A DNA stretch of 63,056 nucleotides from Massilia arenae (GCF_008014745.1 NZ_VPFD01000032.1:1-63056); one strand, 5' to 3'. Shown: positions 25,417-34,180, numbered from the stretch's first letter. Notes: generated from the letters alone by a model not told the origin. Translations and numbers: made by a program.

Positions 25417-26307
25417 ATGGATACCTTCGACATCGACTCCGCCGCCTTCTTCACCGCCCGCCGCCCGCGCCTGCAGCGCATCGCCTACCGCATGCTCGGT
25501 TCGGTGGCCGAGGCCGAGGACGTGGTGCAGGACGCCTGGCTGCGCTGGCACGGCGCCGACCAGGAAGCGGTACGCGAACCGGAAGCGTTCCTGGTGCGCA
25601 CCGTGACGCGCCTGTGCCTGGACGTGCTCAAGTCGGCGCGCATCAAGCGCGAGGAATACATCGGCCCCTGGCTGCCGGAACCCTTCATCGATCCCGCCGA
25701 TGAGGACGACGACGACATCACCCTGCCCCTGATGCTGGCGATGGAGCGCCTGTCGCCGCTGGAGCGCGCCGCCTTTTTGCTGCACGACGTGTTCGATATG
25801 GACTTCGACGAGGTGGCCGAGGCGATCGGCCGCGAACCTGCGGCCTGCCGCCAGCTGGCCAGCCGTGCGCGCGCCCACCTGGCCGGCGCGCGACCGCGCT
25901 TCCCGGTACCGCAGGCGCGCCAGGAAGAGATCGCCGCCGCCTTCTTCGCCGCCTCGCGTAGCGGCGACGTGGCCCAGCTCACCCGCTTGCTGTCGAGCGA
26001 CGTGGTGTTCTATGGGGACGGCGGCGGCAAGCGCCAGGCCACCATGAACCCGATCTTCGGGCAGGAGAAGGTGCTGCGCTTCCTGCTGGCGCAGAAGGTG
26101 AAGGCGGCGTGGGACGCGGCCGAGCTGCTGCAGTCGGCCAGCATCGACGGCCTGCCGGGGCGGATCACGCTCGAACCGGATGCCATGCTGCAGACGATGG
26201 CGCTCGAGATCGACGACGGGCGCATCAAGGCCATCTATGTGATGCGCAATCCCGACAAGCTGGGGCACCTGGCGCCCTCGGGACACCGGGCGCGCCAGGA
26301 CGACTGA
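25417..26307 (+). CDS. ECF41-type sigma factor with SnoaL-like C-terminal domain
   Basis: The 296-residue protein joins sigma-70 regions 2 (about 10-75) and 4 (about 110-160) to a C-terminal SnoaL/NTF2-like domain (about 170-285). The linker carries WLPEP, and the C-terminal part has DGGGK and NPDKL, three marks of the ECF41 group. In that group the fused domain, not an anti-sigma factor, controls activity. ECF41 genes usually sit beside a carboxymuconolactone-decarboxylase, oxidoreductase or epimerase gene. No such gene is found here: the decarboxylase upstream is insulated by a terminator, and dcd is convergent. Confidence 0.9.
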   Translation: MDTFDIDSAAFFTARRPRLQRIAYRMLGSVAEAEDVVQDAWLRWHGADQEAVREPEAFLVRTVTRLCLDVLKSARIKREEYIGPWLPEPFIDPADEDDDDITLPLMLAMERLSPLERAAFLLHDVFDMDFDEVAEAIGREPAACRQLASRARAHLAGARPRFPVPQARQEEIAAAFFAASRSGDVAQLTRLLSSDVVFYGDGGGKRQATMNPIFGQEKVLRFLLAQKVKAAWDAAELLQSASIDGLPGRITLEPDAMLQTMALEIDDGRIKAIYVMRNPDKLGHLAPSGHRARQDD

Positions 26308-26314
26308 AAACCGC

Positions 26315-26881
26315 TCAGGTCTTCGGCAGGGTCACGCCGTGCTGGCCCTGGTACTTGCCGCCACGGTCCTTGTACGAGGTTTCGCAGACTTCGTCGCTTT
26401 CGAAGAACAGCACCTGGGCGCAGCCTTCGCCCGCATAGATCTTGGCCGGCAGCGGGGTCGTGTTCGAGAACTCCAGGGTCACATAGCCTTCCCACTCCGG
26501 CTCGAACGGCGTCACGTTGACGATGATGCCGCAGCGCGCATAGGTCGACTTGCCCAGGCAGACCGTCAGCACATTGCGCGGGATGCGGAAGTACTCGATG
26601 GTGCGCGCCAGCGCGAACGAGTTCGGCGGGATGATGCAGACGTCGCTCTTGACGTCGACAAAGGAGTTCGAATCGAAGTTCTTCGGGTCGACGATGGTGC
26701 TGTTGATGTTGGTGAACACCTTGAATTCGTCGGCGCAGCGGATGTCGTAGCCGTACGAGGAGGTGCCGAAGGAGATGATGCGGCGGCCGTCCTGCTCCCG
26801 TACCTGCTGCGGCTCGAACGGCTCGATCATGCCGGTGCTTTCCGCCATGCGGCGGATCCATTTGTCGCTCTTGATAGTCAT
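26315..26881 (-). CDS. dcd: dCTP deaminase
   Basis: The enzyme deaminates dCTP to dUTP, supplying dUMP for thymidylate synthesis. Length is 188 residues, as in other betaproteobacteria. SFGTSSYGYDIRCADEF, KSTYARCGI with the conserved Ser/Arg, and VTLEFSNTTPLP with the catalytic Glu are diagnostic. The start at 26881 gives MTIKSDKW; an in-frame extension to 27007 carries no family sequence. It is monocistronic, convergent with the ECF41 gene. Functionally it complements thyA-folA about 5 kb away. Confidence 0.97.
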   Translation of the reverse strand: MTIKSDKWIRRMAESTGMIEPFEPQQVREQDGRRIISFGTSSYGYDIRCADEFKVFTNINSTIVDPKNFDSNSFVDVKSDVCIIPPNSFALARTIEYFRIPRNVLTVCLGKSTYARCGIIVNVTPFEPEWEGYVTLEFSNTTPLPAKIYAGEGCAQVLFFESDEVCETSYKDRGGKYQGQHGVTLPKT

Positions 26882-27027
26882 TGTCGGTTTCCAGCAGGGA
26901 GAAAATCCCGCGATTTTACGCGAAATGACGGCGCCGGTGATGGTCGTCGATAGCTGGCCTGTCAATATACATTGCGAACAAGTGCAATTGTGAATACCAT
27001 AAGTCACCCTATTCGATGGAGATCCAC

Positions 27028-27282
27028 ATGCAGCATCTGCCCAAGGCCCTGATCGGCGTGTTCGTCCTGACCCTCGCCGCCTGCACGGCCGCGCCCACTA
27101 CCGACCAGCCGACGCCCGCGGCCGCGGCGGCGCCGACCGTCGCGGCCAAGGTCGACGATGAAACCATGACCGGCTCGCGGATTCCGAAAAAAGGCGGCGG
27201 CGACCGCACCGTCAAGACCATCGGTTCGCGCGACGCGCGCGACTCTTTCGACAACCAGACCAAGCCGATGGACCGCCAGTGA
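27028..27282 (+). CDS. Small putative lipoprotein
   Basis: An 84-residue protein with a lipoprotein signal: MQHLPKALIGVFVLTLAAC, where the lipobox LAAC gives a lipidated Cys19. The mature part is short, Ala/Pro-rich, then has MTGSRIPKKGGGDRTVK. TGSRIP resembles the motif at the start of TonB-receptor plug domains. A GGAG six bases upstream supports ATG 27028 over one at 27016. The role is unknown. Its stop is next to the convergent hydrolase stop. Confidence 0.7.
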   Translation: MQHLPKALIGVFVLTLAACTAAPTTDQPTPAAAAAPTVAAKVDDETMTGSRIPKKGGGDRTVKTIGSRDARDSFDNQTKPMDRQ

Positions 27283-27283
27283 G

Positions 27284-28090
27284 CTAGGGCCGCATCGGTG
27301 CGGCCAGCAGCCGCTCGATCATCGCCTGCGTGAGGCGCGCCGTCTCCTGCGGCTTTTCGAGCGGGTACAGGTGGCCGCCCTCGATCATCACCAGGTTCTC
27401 GCCCACCAGCTTGCGGGTGCCGTCCATGCCGGCCTGGCGCATCTCTTCCGAGCGGGTGCCGGCAACGAAGCCGACCGGCACCGGAAACGGTTCGCGGATC
27501 ACGGCGTCCATGTGGTGCGGGAGCGTCTGGTAGATGGCCGATTCCACGTCGCGCCGGAAACGCAGGGTCACGCCGTCCGGATGCGGCGCCAGGCCGTGTT
27601 CCAGGTAGTCGTCCAATGCGCCCGGGGCCCAGGCCTGGAAGATCGGCTTGGCGTTGAAGTGCTGGAAAGCGGCTTCGCGGCTCGGCCACAGCTCGCGGCG
27701 CTTGCGGGCGAAGCGCGCGGGCGACAGGCGTTCTCCCCAGCCGGCCAGCTTGGCCAGGCGCCAGCCCAGCGCGCGCCAGCCCGCCACCACCGGAGAATCG
27801 AGCATCACCACGCAGCGCGCCAGGTCGGGGCGGCGCTTGGCGGCCAGCATGCACAGCATCCCGCCCAGCGAATGGCCGACCAGGATCGCCGGCCGGCCAT
27901 AGCCCTCGAGGTGCTCGACCAGTTCGTCGACCAGCGCGCCCCAGCCGTCGGCGACCGGGTGGCGCGGATCGTGGCCGTGCATGTCCAGGGTGCGCACGTC
28001 GTAGTGCTCGCGCAGCTGCGCCAGCAGACGGTTGTAGGTGCCGGCCGGGTAGCTGTTGCCATGGGCGAAATGAAGCAGGGGTCTGGACAT
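27284..28090 (-). CDS. Alpha/beta-fold hydrolase
   Basis: This 268-residue cytoplasmic hydrolase has the N-terminal FAHGNSYPAGTYNRLL oxyanion region, nucleophile elbow GHSLGGMLC (around residue 72) and a C-terminal IEGGHLYPLEKP carrying the catalytic His. It is about the usual length for the family and is close to putative esterases annotated in Burkholderiales. The substrate is unknown. It lies downstream of the dioxygenase gene on the same strand, with a gap of 66 bases, so co-transcription is possible. Confidence 0.85.
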   Translation of the reverse strand: MSRPLLHFAHGNSYPAGTYNRLLAQLREHYDVRTLDMHGHDPRHPVADGWGALVDELVEHLEGYGRPAILVGHSLGGMLCMLAAKRRPDLARCVVMLDSPVVAGWRALGWRLAKLAGWGERLSPARFARKRRELWPSREAAFQHFNAKPIFQAWAPGALDDYLEHGLAPHPDGVTLRFRRDVESAIYQTLPHHMDAVIREPFPVPVGFVAGTRSEEMRQAGMDGTRKLVGENLVMIEGGHLYPLEKPQETARLTQAMIERLLAAPMRP

Positions 28091-28156
28091 GGGGCGGGCG
28101 CGATCGGGTGCAGGAGCGGCCCATTGTAATGTCCAGCGCCGCCCGGCGGTCCGCCT

Positions 28157-29062
28157 TTAGAAGGAAACGCCTACAAGCAGCTCGGCGGTATAGCCCTGCA
28201 CCGCATTGCCTGTTACGTTCGCCATCTGCAGCGCCGTGCCGTCGGCAAAGACGTTGTCCGTGGCGTAGCTGATGCGTCCCAGGTTGCGCACGCTGCTGGC
28301 GTAGCCGCTGCTGGCATAGGCATCAATGAGCGTCGCCAGCGGGAAGGCGAACTGCGAGGTCTTGATCCGGTTCGCCGCGCTGTTCGCCTTGGCCAGGCTC
28401 GGATAGACCTCGAAGTGCACGTGCGGCATACGGCCGTCGTAGCAGCCGGGGAAGATGGTCGTGAACGTGACCCAGCCTTCGCTGTCGGCTTCCTGCACGC
28501 CGCGCAGGTAGTTCTCGTCCACGATGCCGCTCGAGTACATCGAGTAGCCCCCTTCGCGCGTGCAATGCCACAGATAGACGGCCGCCCCGCCCGCCGCCGC
28601 GCACCCCTGAAGCACATTCTCGATCTTCAAGCGGATGACCAGCGGCACGCCCTGGGCCACGCCGCTGGCGCCGCCCACGCTGGCGCGGATGTCGCCGCGC
28701 ACGATGCCGGACAGGGTCAGGGCATTGGCCACGCCGTTGGCATTGCGGTTGGTGCCGTCGCCCGGATAGGGGCCGCCGGTCTCCTCGGGGATGACGGAAC
28801 AGGCCACGTTGCCCCCGGCCGTGCTGCCGCTCGTGCCGCTGCCGGTCGTGGTGGTCGAGGTCGAGATGCCGTAGCCATCGTCCACGCTGCCGCCGCAACC
28901 GGCCAGCGGCATGACCGCCGTGCCGACGCCTGCGCCCAGCCAGCGCAGCGACTGGCGGCGCGTGACCGGACGCGCCAGCATGCGCGCGAGGTCGGCGGCC
29001 AGTCCAGGGTGGTGGTCGTCGCTGTCCTCGTGTAGGGCCCGCGGGGCCGCCAGTGCGCTCAT
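28157..29062 (-). CDS. Exported intradiol ring-cleavage dioxygenase-like protein
   Basis: The 301-residue protein resembles the catalytic domain of protocatechuate 3,4-dioxygenases, non-haem Fe(III) enzymes that open catechol rings. The likely iron ligands are present: Tyr in TREGGYSMY, Tyr in FPGCYDGR and both His in PHVHFEVY. Unlike the cytoplasmic enzymes, it has a twin-arginine signal (VTRRQSLRWLG, about 34-44) followed by LAGC, a lipobox, then a Ser/Thr/Gly-rich linker. It is therefore probably a Tat-exported, membrane-anchored protein. Its start overlaps the Spy-like gene stop (ATGA). The natural substrate is unknown. Confidence 0.85.
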   Translation of the reverse strand: MSALAAPRALHEDSDDHHPGLAADLARMLARPVTRRQSLRWLGAGVGTAVMPLAGCGGSVDDGYGISTSTTTTGSGTSGSTAGGNVACSVIPEETGGPYPGDGTNRNANGVANALTLSGIVRGDIRASVGGASGVAQGVPLVIRLKIENVLQGCAAAGGAAVYLWHCTREGGYSMYSSGIVDENYLRGVQEADSEGWVTFTTIFPGCYDGRMPHVHFEVYPSLAKANSAANRIKTSQFAFPLATLIDAYASSGYASSVRNLGRISYATDNVFADGTALQMANVTGNAVQGYTAELLVGVSF

Positions 29063-29610
29063 TGGCCGGCCTCGCGCTGCTTCGCACGCGCGCTTGCCTT
29101 GGCGCCGCGGCCCTTGCGGCCCTCGCCGCGCGGCGCGTCGAGCTGCGCGCGCTGCGCGGGGGTGAGCACCGCCTTGATCTGGGCGCCGGTCTGCAGCCGC
29201 AGCAACTCCTGGTCGGCGATTGCCTGGCCCAGGGCCTGGGCGCTGGTGGAAGCACGCGCTTCGTCCAGTTGCGTCGCGCGCGCCAGGTCGCGCAGCGCCT
29301 GGAAGGCCTTGCGCTCGGCCTTGTCGAGTGCGCGCCGCTTCGGCGCCTGGGCGTGCAGGATGGCGGACACACGGTCCTGCTGTTCCTCGCTCAGGTCGAG
29401 GTCGCGCAGGAACGGTGGGCCGGCGTGCATGCCTTCTCCAAAGGCCCAGAACGGCGCCCCGGCGCGGGCGTCAGGCTGCTCGAAGCCCGGCCCGGCATCC
29501 GGACCGTCGGCAGGTGGCATCGCTTGCGCCAGGACGGCGGGCGCGGCCAGCAGGCAGGCGCACAATGCGGCGGCGGCGCGCAAGGCAGTGAATGTGGTTG
29601 GCAGTGTCAT
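29059..29610 (-). CDS. Spy/CpxP-like periplasmic protein
   Basis: A 183-residue protein with a Sec signal peptide (about 1-29, ending VLAQA) and an all-helical mature part bearing two LTxxQ-type motifs, LSEEQQ and LTPAQRAQL, the mark of the Spy/CpxP family. Spy is a periplasmic chaperone and CpxP damps the CpxA kinase. An AGGAGG seven bases upstream fixes the start at 29610. It is divergent from a CpxR/CpxA-like pair and faces an array of GTAAA boxes. It overlaps the dioxygenase gene by four bases. Confidence 0.82.
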   Translation of the reverse strand: MTLPTTFTALRAAAALCACLLAAPAVLAQAMPPADGPDAGPGFEQPDARAGAPFWAFGEGMHAGPPFLRDLDLSEEQQDRVSAILHAQAPKRRALDKAERKAFQALRDLARATQLDEARASTSAQALGQAIADQELLRLQTGAQIKAVLTPAQRAQLDAPRGEGRKGRGAKASARAKQREAGQ

Positions 29611-29659
29611 CGAGGGTCCTCCTGTGGTGTTGAACGCGGCCATTGTGTGGCGCCCGGGT

Positions 29660-29694
29660 GTAAAGCGCGCCTAAGCGAGGTAAATCCGGGTAAA
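29660..29694. promoter_or_regulatory. CpxR-like GTAAA box array
   Basis: GTAAA occurs at 29660-29664, 29680-29684 and 29690-29694, with a decayed copy (CCTAA) at 29670-29674. All four are on a 10-base period. The pair at 29680-29694 is an exact GTAAA-N5-GTAAA, the E. coli CpxR consensus. It lies in the 135-base divergent region between the Spy-like and CpxR-like genes and could control both. Confidence 0.7.
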
Positions 29695-29745
29695 GCCCCG
29701 CCATGCGGAAAAGACCGCGGCGCGCGACTGCGCTATCCTGTCGCC

Positions 29746-30432
29746 ATGAACCATGTATTGCTTATCGACGACGACGTCGAACTGGTCGGCATGTTCGCCG
29801 AATACCTCGAACAGGAAGGCTTCAGGGTCACCTGCGTCCACAACGGCGACGATGGCGCGCGCGAAGCGCTCAGCGGCCGCCACGCCATTGCCATCCTCGA
29901 CGTCATGATGCCCGGCACCAGCGGTATCGACGCCCTGCGCCAGATCCGCGCCGCCAGCCGCATCCCGGTCCTGATGCTGACCGCGCGCGGCGACGACGCA
30001 GACCGCATCCTCGGCCTCGAACTGGGCGCCGACGACTACGTGGCCAAGCCCTGCACGCCGCGCGAACTGACGGCGCGGGTGCGCGCCATCCTGCGCCGCA
30101 CCCAGGCGCAGCCGGAAAGCATTCCTGGCGCGGCCCTCACGGTCGGCAAGCTGACCATGCATCCTGAGGGGCGGCGCGCGACCTGGGACGGCGCGCCGCT
30201 GGACCTGACCAGCACCGAGTTCAACCTGCTGGAGGTACTGGCGCGCAATGCCGGCAAGCCCGTCAGCAAGAACGAGCTGTCCGAACAGGGGCTGGGGCGA
30301 CCGCTGGCCCGCTTCGACCGCAATATCGACGTCCACCTGAGCAGCCTGCGCCACAAGCTGGGACCGCTGGCGGACGGCCGTTCCTGCTTACAGACCATCT
30401 ACCGCCAGGGCTACCAATTGATCAAGGAGTAG
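29746..30432 (+). CDS. OmpR-family response regulator, CpxR-like
   Basis: This 228-residue transcription factor has a receiver domain (about 1-115; acidic pocket DDD9-11, phosphoacceptor Asp in ILDVMMPG, conserved Lys in AKP) and a winged-helix DNA-binding domain (about 130-226). The text LTSTEFNLLEVLARNAGKPV and FDRNIDVHLSSLRHKL closely follows E. coli CpxR. ATG 29746 gives the normal MNHVLLIDDD start. One base separates its stop from the kinase start. With the GTAAA boxes upstream it probably regulates itself and the Spy-like gene. Confidence 0.9.
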   Translation: MNHVLLIDDDVELVGMFAEYLEQEGFRVTCVHNGDDGAREALSGRHAIAILDVMMPGTSGIDALRQIRAASRIPVLMLTARGDDADRILGLELGADDYVAKPCTPRELTARVRAILRRTQAQPESIPGAALTVGKLTMHPEGRRATWDGAPLDLTSTEFNLLEVLARNAGKPVSKNELSEQGLGRPLARFDRNIDVHLSSLRHKLGPLADGRSCLQTIYRQGYQLIKE

Positions 30433-30433
30433 C

Positions 30434-31804
30434 ATGGGGCGGCTGTTCTGGAAGTTCTTCCTTTGCATTCTGCTGGCGCAGCTGACGGCCACCATCGCCA
30501 TCGGCGGCGCCTTCTGGCTACGCGACCAGGCGCGCCAGAAGGCCAGCTCGAGCCTCGATTCCGGCCCGCCGGCCGCGGTCGCCCTCGACGCGGCGGCCGC
30601 CACCCTGCGCCACGGCGGAGAAGCGGCGCTGCGCGGCCTGCTGGCCGACCTGCGGCGCCCGCAGCTGTACGTGCTCGACGCGGCGCGCCGCGACCTGCTC
30701 GGGCGCCCGGTGCCGGCCGAGCTGCCGAAGGAAGCCGAGCGCCAGCTCGGCAACGGTGAACAGCGCGGCGCCTGGCGCGGCGCACGCTATCTGGTCGGGC
30801 CCGGCGGCGAGCGCTATCTGGCCTTCGTCCCGCGCCAGTCGGGCCGACCGGAGGGGATGCGCGGCGGCCCGTCGGACCCGCTGACGCCGGCGCTCGACCC
30901 CGGCGCGCGCCGCCGCATCGGCCAGACCGTCGTGATCGGCGCCGCTGTCGTGGCCAGCCTGCTGTTCGCGGCCCTGCTGGCCTGGTATTTCTCGCGTCCG
31001 ATCCGCGCCCTGCGCAGCGCCTTCGAGGCCGCCGCCGCCGGCGACCTGGCGCCGCGCTTCGGCCGCGCCACCAAGGGCGGCGACGAACTCTCCGACCTGG
31101 GACGCGACTTCGACCGCATGAGCGGCCGCCTGCGCACCCTGATGGATGGCCAGCGCCGCCTGCTGCACGACGTCTCGCACGAGCTGCGCTCGCCGCTGGC
31201 GCGCATGCAGGCGGCGGTCGGGCTGGCGCACCAGCAGCCGGACAAGTTCGCGAGCACGCTCGAACGCATCGAGCGCGAAAGCAACCGCATGGACAAGCTG
31301 GTCGGCGAGCTGTTGACCCTGTCCCGCCTGGAGGCCATGCCCGACGCGCTGCGGCGCGAGCCGGTCGACCTGACCGAGCTGGCCGACGGCATCGTGGCCG
31401 ACGCGCGCTTCGAGGCGGCCGAGTCGACCCGGATCCTGATCGAGGCCGAAGGCGTGGTCAGCGTGACCGGCGACCCCGACCTGCTGTGGAGCGCCCTGGA
31501 AAACGTGGTGCGCAACGCCGCCAAGCACGGCGCCCAGGGCGGCATCGTGACCGTCGCGCTGTGCGCCGACCAGGGGCTGGCGCGCATCGACGTGCTCGAT
31601 CGCGGGCCGGGTATCCCGCCAGCAGACCTGGCGGCGGTGTTCCAGCCGTTCTTTCGCGCCGGCGCCTCGCGCACGGGCGTCGACGGCCACGGCCTCGGCC
31701 TGGCGATCGCCCAGCGCGTGGTGCAGGCCCATGGCGGAGAGATCGTGGCGCACAACCGCGAGGATGGCGGGCTGCGGGTAACGATCACCTTGCCGCAGGC
31801 GTGA
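30434..31804 (+). CDS. Sensor histidine kinase, CpxA-like
   Basis: The 456-residue inner-membrane kinase has helices at about 8-30 and 162-185 flanking a periplasmic sensor, a HAMP domain (about 186-238), the phosphoacceptor His249 in LHDVSHELRSPLARMQ, and an ATPase domain with ENVVRNAAKHG, DRGPGIP and GLGLAIAQRVV. H-box and HAMP text are close to E. coli CpxA. It forms a two-gene operon with the regulator. The periplasmic part is rich in Arg and Pro and may be inhibited by the divergent Spy-like protein, as CpxP inhibits CpxA. Confidence 0.9.
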   Translation: MGRLFWKFFLCILLAQLTATIAIGGAFWLRDQARQKASSSLDSGPPAAVALDAAAATLRHGGEAALRGLLADLRRPQLYVLDAARRDLLGRPVPAELPKEAERQLGNGEQRGAWRGARYLVGPGGERYLAFVPRQSGRPEGMRGGPSDPLTPALDPGARRRIGQTVVIGAAVVASLLFAALLAWYFSRPIRALRSAFEAAAAGDLAPRFGRATKGGDELSDLGRDFDRMSGRLRTLMDGQRRLLHDVSHELRSPLARMQAAVGLAHQQPDKFASTLERIERESNRMDKLVGELLTLSRLEAMPDALRREPVDLTELADGIVADARFEAAESTRILIEAEGVVSVTGDPDLLWSALENVVRNAAKHGAQGGIVTVALCADQGLARIDVLDRGPGIPPADLAAVFQPFFRAGASRTGVDGHGLGLAIAQRVVQAHGGEIVAHNREDGGLRVTITLPQA

Positions 31805-31816
31805 GCCGGCACAACA

Positions 31817-34168
31817 TCAGCGGCCGTGCCAGTAGCGGGCGTGCGTTTCGCGATGGGTCTCGACCTGCAAGCCGGGACCGAAGCGCAAGGTGACGGCGCC
31901 CCGCTCGTCAGTCCGCAGGCGCCGTATCCCCTGCTCGGCATAACGCTCGTAGACCTCTTTTTTGGGATGTCTGTAACGATTACGATGGCCGACCTGGAAG
32001 ATGCCCAGCGACGGCCCCACCGCCTGCAGGAAGGACGCGGTCGACGAGGTGCCGCTGCCGTGGTGGGGCGCAAGCAGTACGTCGGCCCGCAATCGTGCGG
32101 CGTCCGTGACCAGCAGCGCGGCCTCCTGCGCGGCCTCGATGTCGCCGGCCAGCAGGATCGCCTTGCCATCGGCGCTCACTCGCAGCACACAGCTGCGCGC
32201 ATTGGCTTTCAGGCGCGGATTGGCGTAGCTGGCGGCGTCCGGCGCCAGCATCTCGAAGCGCACGCCGTCCCACTCCCAGCCCTGGCCGGCCAGGCAGCGC
32301 TGCCGGCGCGCAGCCGTCCGCAGCAAGGGGTGCGCGGGCGATAGCGACGACCTCACCTCTCCCACCTCCAGCGTCTCCAGCACGGCGTCGGCGCCGCCGA
32401 CGTGATCCAGGTCGCTGTGCGAAACCACCAGGGTGTCCAGGCGCCCGATGCCGCGCCCGCGCAGGTAAGGCAGGATGACGCGGGTAGCGCCGCTGGCGCC
32501 CGGCGCGTACTGCGGGCCGGTATCGTACAGCAGGCGGTGGCGCCGGGTTTCGACCAGCAGCGCCATGCCCTGGCCGACGTCGAAGGCGGTGACGGTGAAC
32601 GCGCCGGGTGGCGGCGCCGACGGCAGCTGCGTCAGCAGCGGGGTCCAGGCCGCAAGGCCAACCCAGCGCCGGGGCCAGCCGCGCGGCGCCAGCATCCATG
32701 CGGTGCCGAGTAGCGCCAGCGCGAGGATCCAGGGCGACGGCGCCGGCGCGGTCCATACCGCCAGCGCCGGCGCCGCCAGCCGCTGCAGCGGCCAGGCCAG
32801 CCATTCGATCGCCAGATGGGCCATGCCCAGGACCAGGCCGGCCAGCGGCGACGGCAGGATGCTGCCGACCAGCGCCAGCGGCGTCACGAACAGGCTGATG
32901 ACGGGGATCGCGACCGCGTTCGCCATTGGACTGACCAGCGAAATCTGGCCGAACAACAGCAGCGTGAGCGGCGCCAGGCCGATGGTGACGGCCCATTGGG
33001 TGCGCGCGGCCACCAGCAGCCCCGCGCGCCAGCCGCGCGTCCGTTCGCCAAGCCGTCCGCTGCAGGCGTACAGGATCGCAGCGACCGCGCCGAAGGACAG
33101 CCAGAAGCCGGGCCACAGCATGGCCCAGGGATCGAGCAGCACGACGATGCCCAGCGCCAGGCACAGAACGTGCGAACTGGATGCGATGCGGCCGCACCAC
33201 ACTGCCGCCGCCACCACCGCCAGCATGTAGAAGGTGCGCTGGGCCGGCACGCCGAAGCCGGCCAGCAGCACGTACATCAGCGCCACGGTCGCTCCCGCCA
33301 GCGCGGCGGCCTTCTGGGCTGGGAGGCGCAGCGGCAGCTGGGCGTCGGTCCAGAACGAGCGGCGCCACAGGCTCGCGGCGATCCAGGCCGCGAGGCCCGC
33401 CACCATCGTGATGTGCAGGCCGGAGATCGACACCAGGTGACTGATGCCGGTGCGGTTGAAGACGTCCCAGTCGTCCTGGTCGATGCCGCGCTGGTCGCCG
33501 ATGACCAGGGCCACGATCACGCCCGCGTAAGGCTCGCCTTCCAAGATGGCCAGGATGCGCGTGCGCAGGTAGCCGCGTGCGCGTTCGATCGCGTAGCCGG
33601 CGCCGGGAGTCCAGTCGTCGAGGCGTTCGTTGCGGCTGCCGGCGGGACGCACGTAACCGGTGGCGCGTACGCCCTGCTCCAGCAGCCAGGCTTCGTAGTC
33701 GAAGCCGTGGGGGTTGGCGTTGCCATGGGGGCGCTGCAGGCGCACGACCAGGCGCCAGCGTTCGCCGGGGTGGATGAAGGCAGGGTCGGCGGCGGTGGCG
33801 CCGTACCAGGACAGGACGATCTTTGGCGGGACGGTGGCGTTACGGGTTTCCGTATGCGCGACGTCGAACTGGAAGCGCACGCCGCCGTCGAAGCGATGCG
33901 GAAGGCTGGCGATGGCGCCGGTGACGGTAATGTCGCGGCCTTCGTCGTCGTGGGGCAAGGCCTGGCTCAGTGCCAGGTGGGCGATGAAGGCGGCCCAGCA
34001 GAAGCCGAGCAGGAGGCCGGTCGTGATCGTTCGGGGCAGGCCGCGCAGCCGGAGGCAGGCCACGATCGTCGTGGCTGCGCAGGCAAGCATCACGCTGGCG
34101 GGCGGCAGCGTCGATTGAAGCTGGAGACCGGCGGCGCCGGTGGCGAACGCGAGGATCGCGCTGCGCAT
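31817..34168 (-). CDS. comEC: DNA-uptake channel protein ComEC/Rec2
   Basis: At 783 residues this is a full-length ComEC, the inner-membrane channel that carries single-stranded DNA into the cytoplasm during natural transformation. An N-terminal DUF4131/OB-like domain (about 25-190) precedes the Competence membrane domain (about 225-500; GISHLVSISGLHITMVAGLA) and a C-terminal metallo-beta-lactamase-like domain (about 530-770; VVSHSDLDHVGGAD and LLAPHHGSGTSS). It lies 12 bases downstream of the Tli4-like gene, so it may now be read from the T6SS module. Confidence 0.93.
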   Translation of the reverse strand: MRSAILAFATGAAGLQLQSTLPPASVMLACAATTIVACLRLRGLPRTITTGLLLGFCWAAFIAHLALSQALPHDDEGRDITVTGAIASLPHRFDGGVRFQFDVAHTETRNATVPPKIVLSWYGATAADPAFIHPGERWRLVVRLQRPHGNANPHGFDYEAWLLEQGVRATGYVRPAGSRNERLDDWTPGAGYAIERARGYLRTRILAILEGEPYAGVIVALVIGDQRGIDQDDWDVFNRTGISHLVSISGLHITMVAGLAAWIAASLWRRSFWTDAQLPLRLPAQKAAALAGATVALMYVLLAGFGVPAQRTFYMLAVVAAAVWCGRIASSSHVLCLALGIVVLLDPWAMLWPGFWLSFGAVAAILYACSGRLGERTRGWRAGLLVAARTQWAVTIGLAPLTLLLFGQISLVSPMANAVAIPVISLFVTPLALVGSILPSPLAGLVLGMAHLAIEWLAWPLQRLAAPALAVWTAPAPSPWILALALLGTAWMLAPRGWPRRWVGLAAWTPLLTQLPSAPPPGAFTVTAFDVGQGMALLVETRRHRLLYDTGPQYAPGASGATRVILPYLRGRGIGRLDTLVVSHSDLDHVGGADAVLETLEVGEVRSSLSPAHPLLRTAARRQRCLAGQGWEWDGVRFEMLAPDAASYANPRLKANARSCVLRVSADGKAILLAGDIEAAQEAALLVTDAARLRADVLLAPHHGSGTSSTASFLQAVGPSLGIFQVGHRNRYRHPKKEVYERYAEQGIRRLRTDERGAVTLRFGPGLQVETHRETHARYWHGR

Positions 34169-34180
34169 GGAATGGGAACG

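Noticed and set aside
29053..29745. Long N-terminal extension of the CpxR-like regulator
   Set aside because: It would read across the divergent Spy-like gene and the GTAAA box region; the receiver domain begins at 29746.
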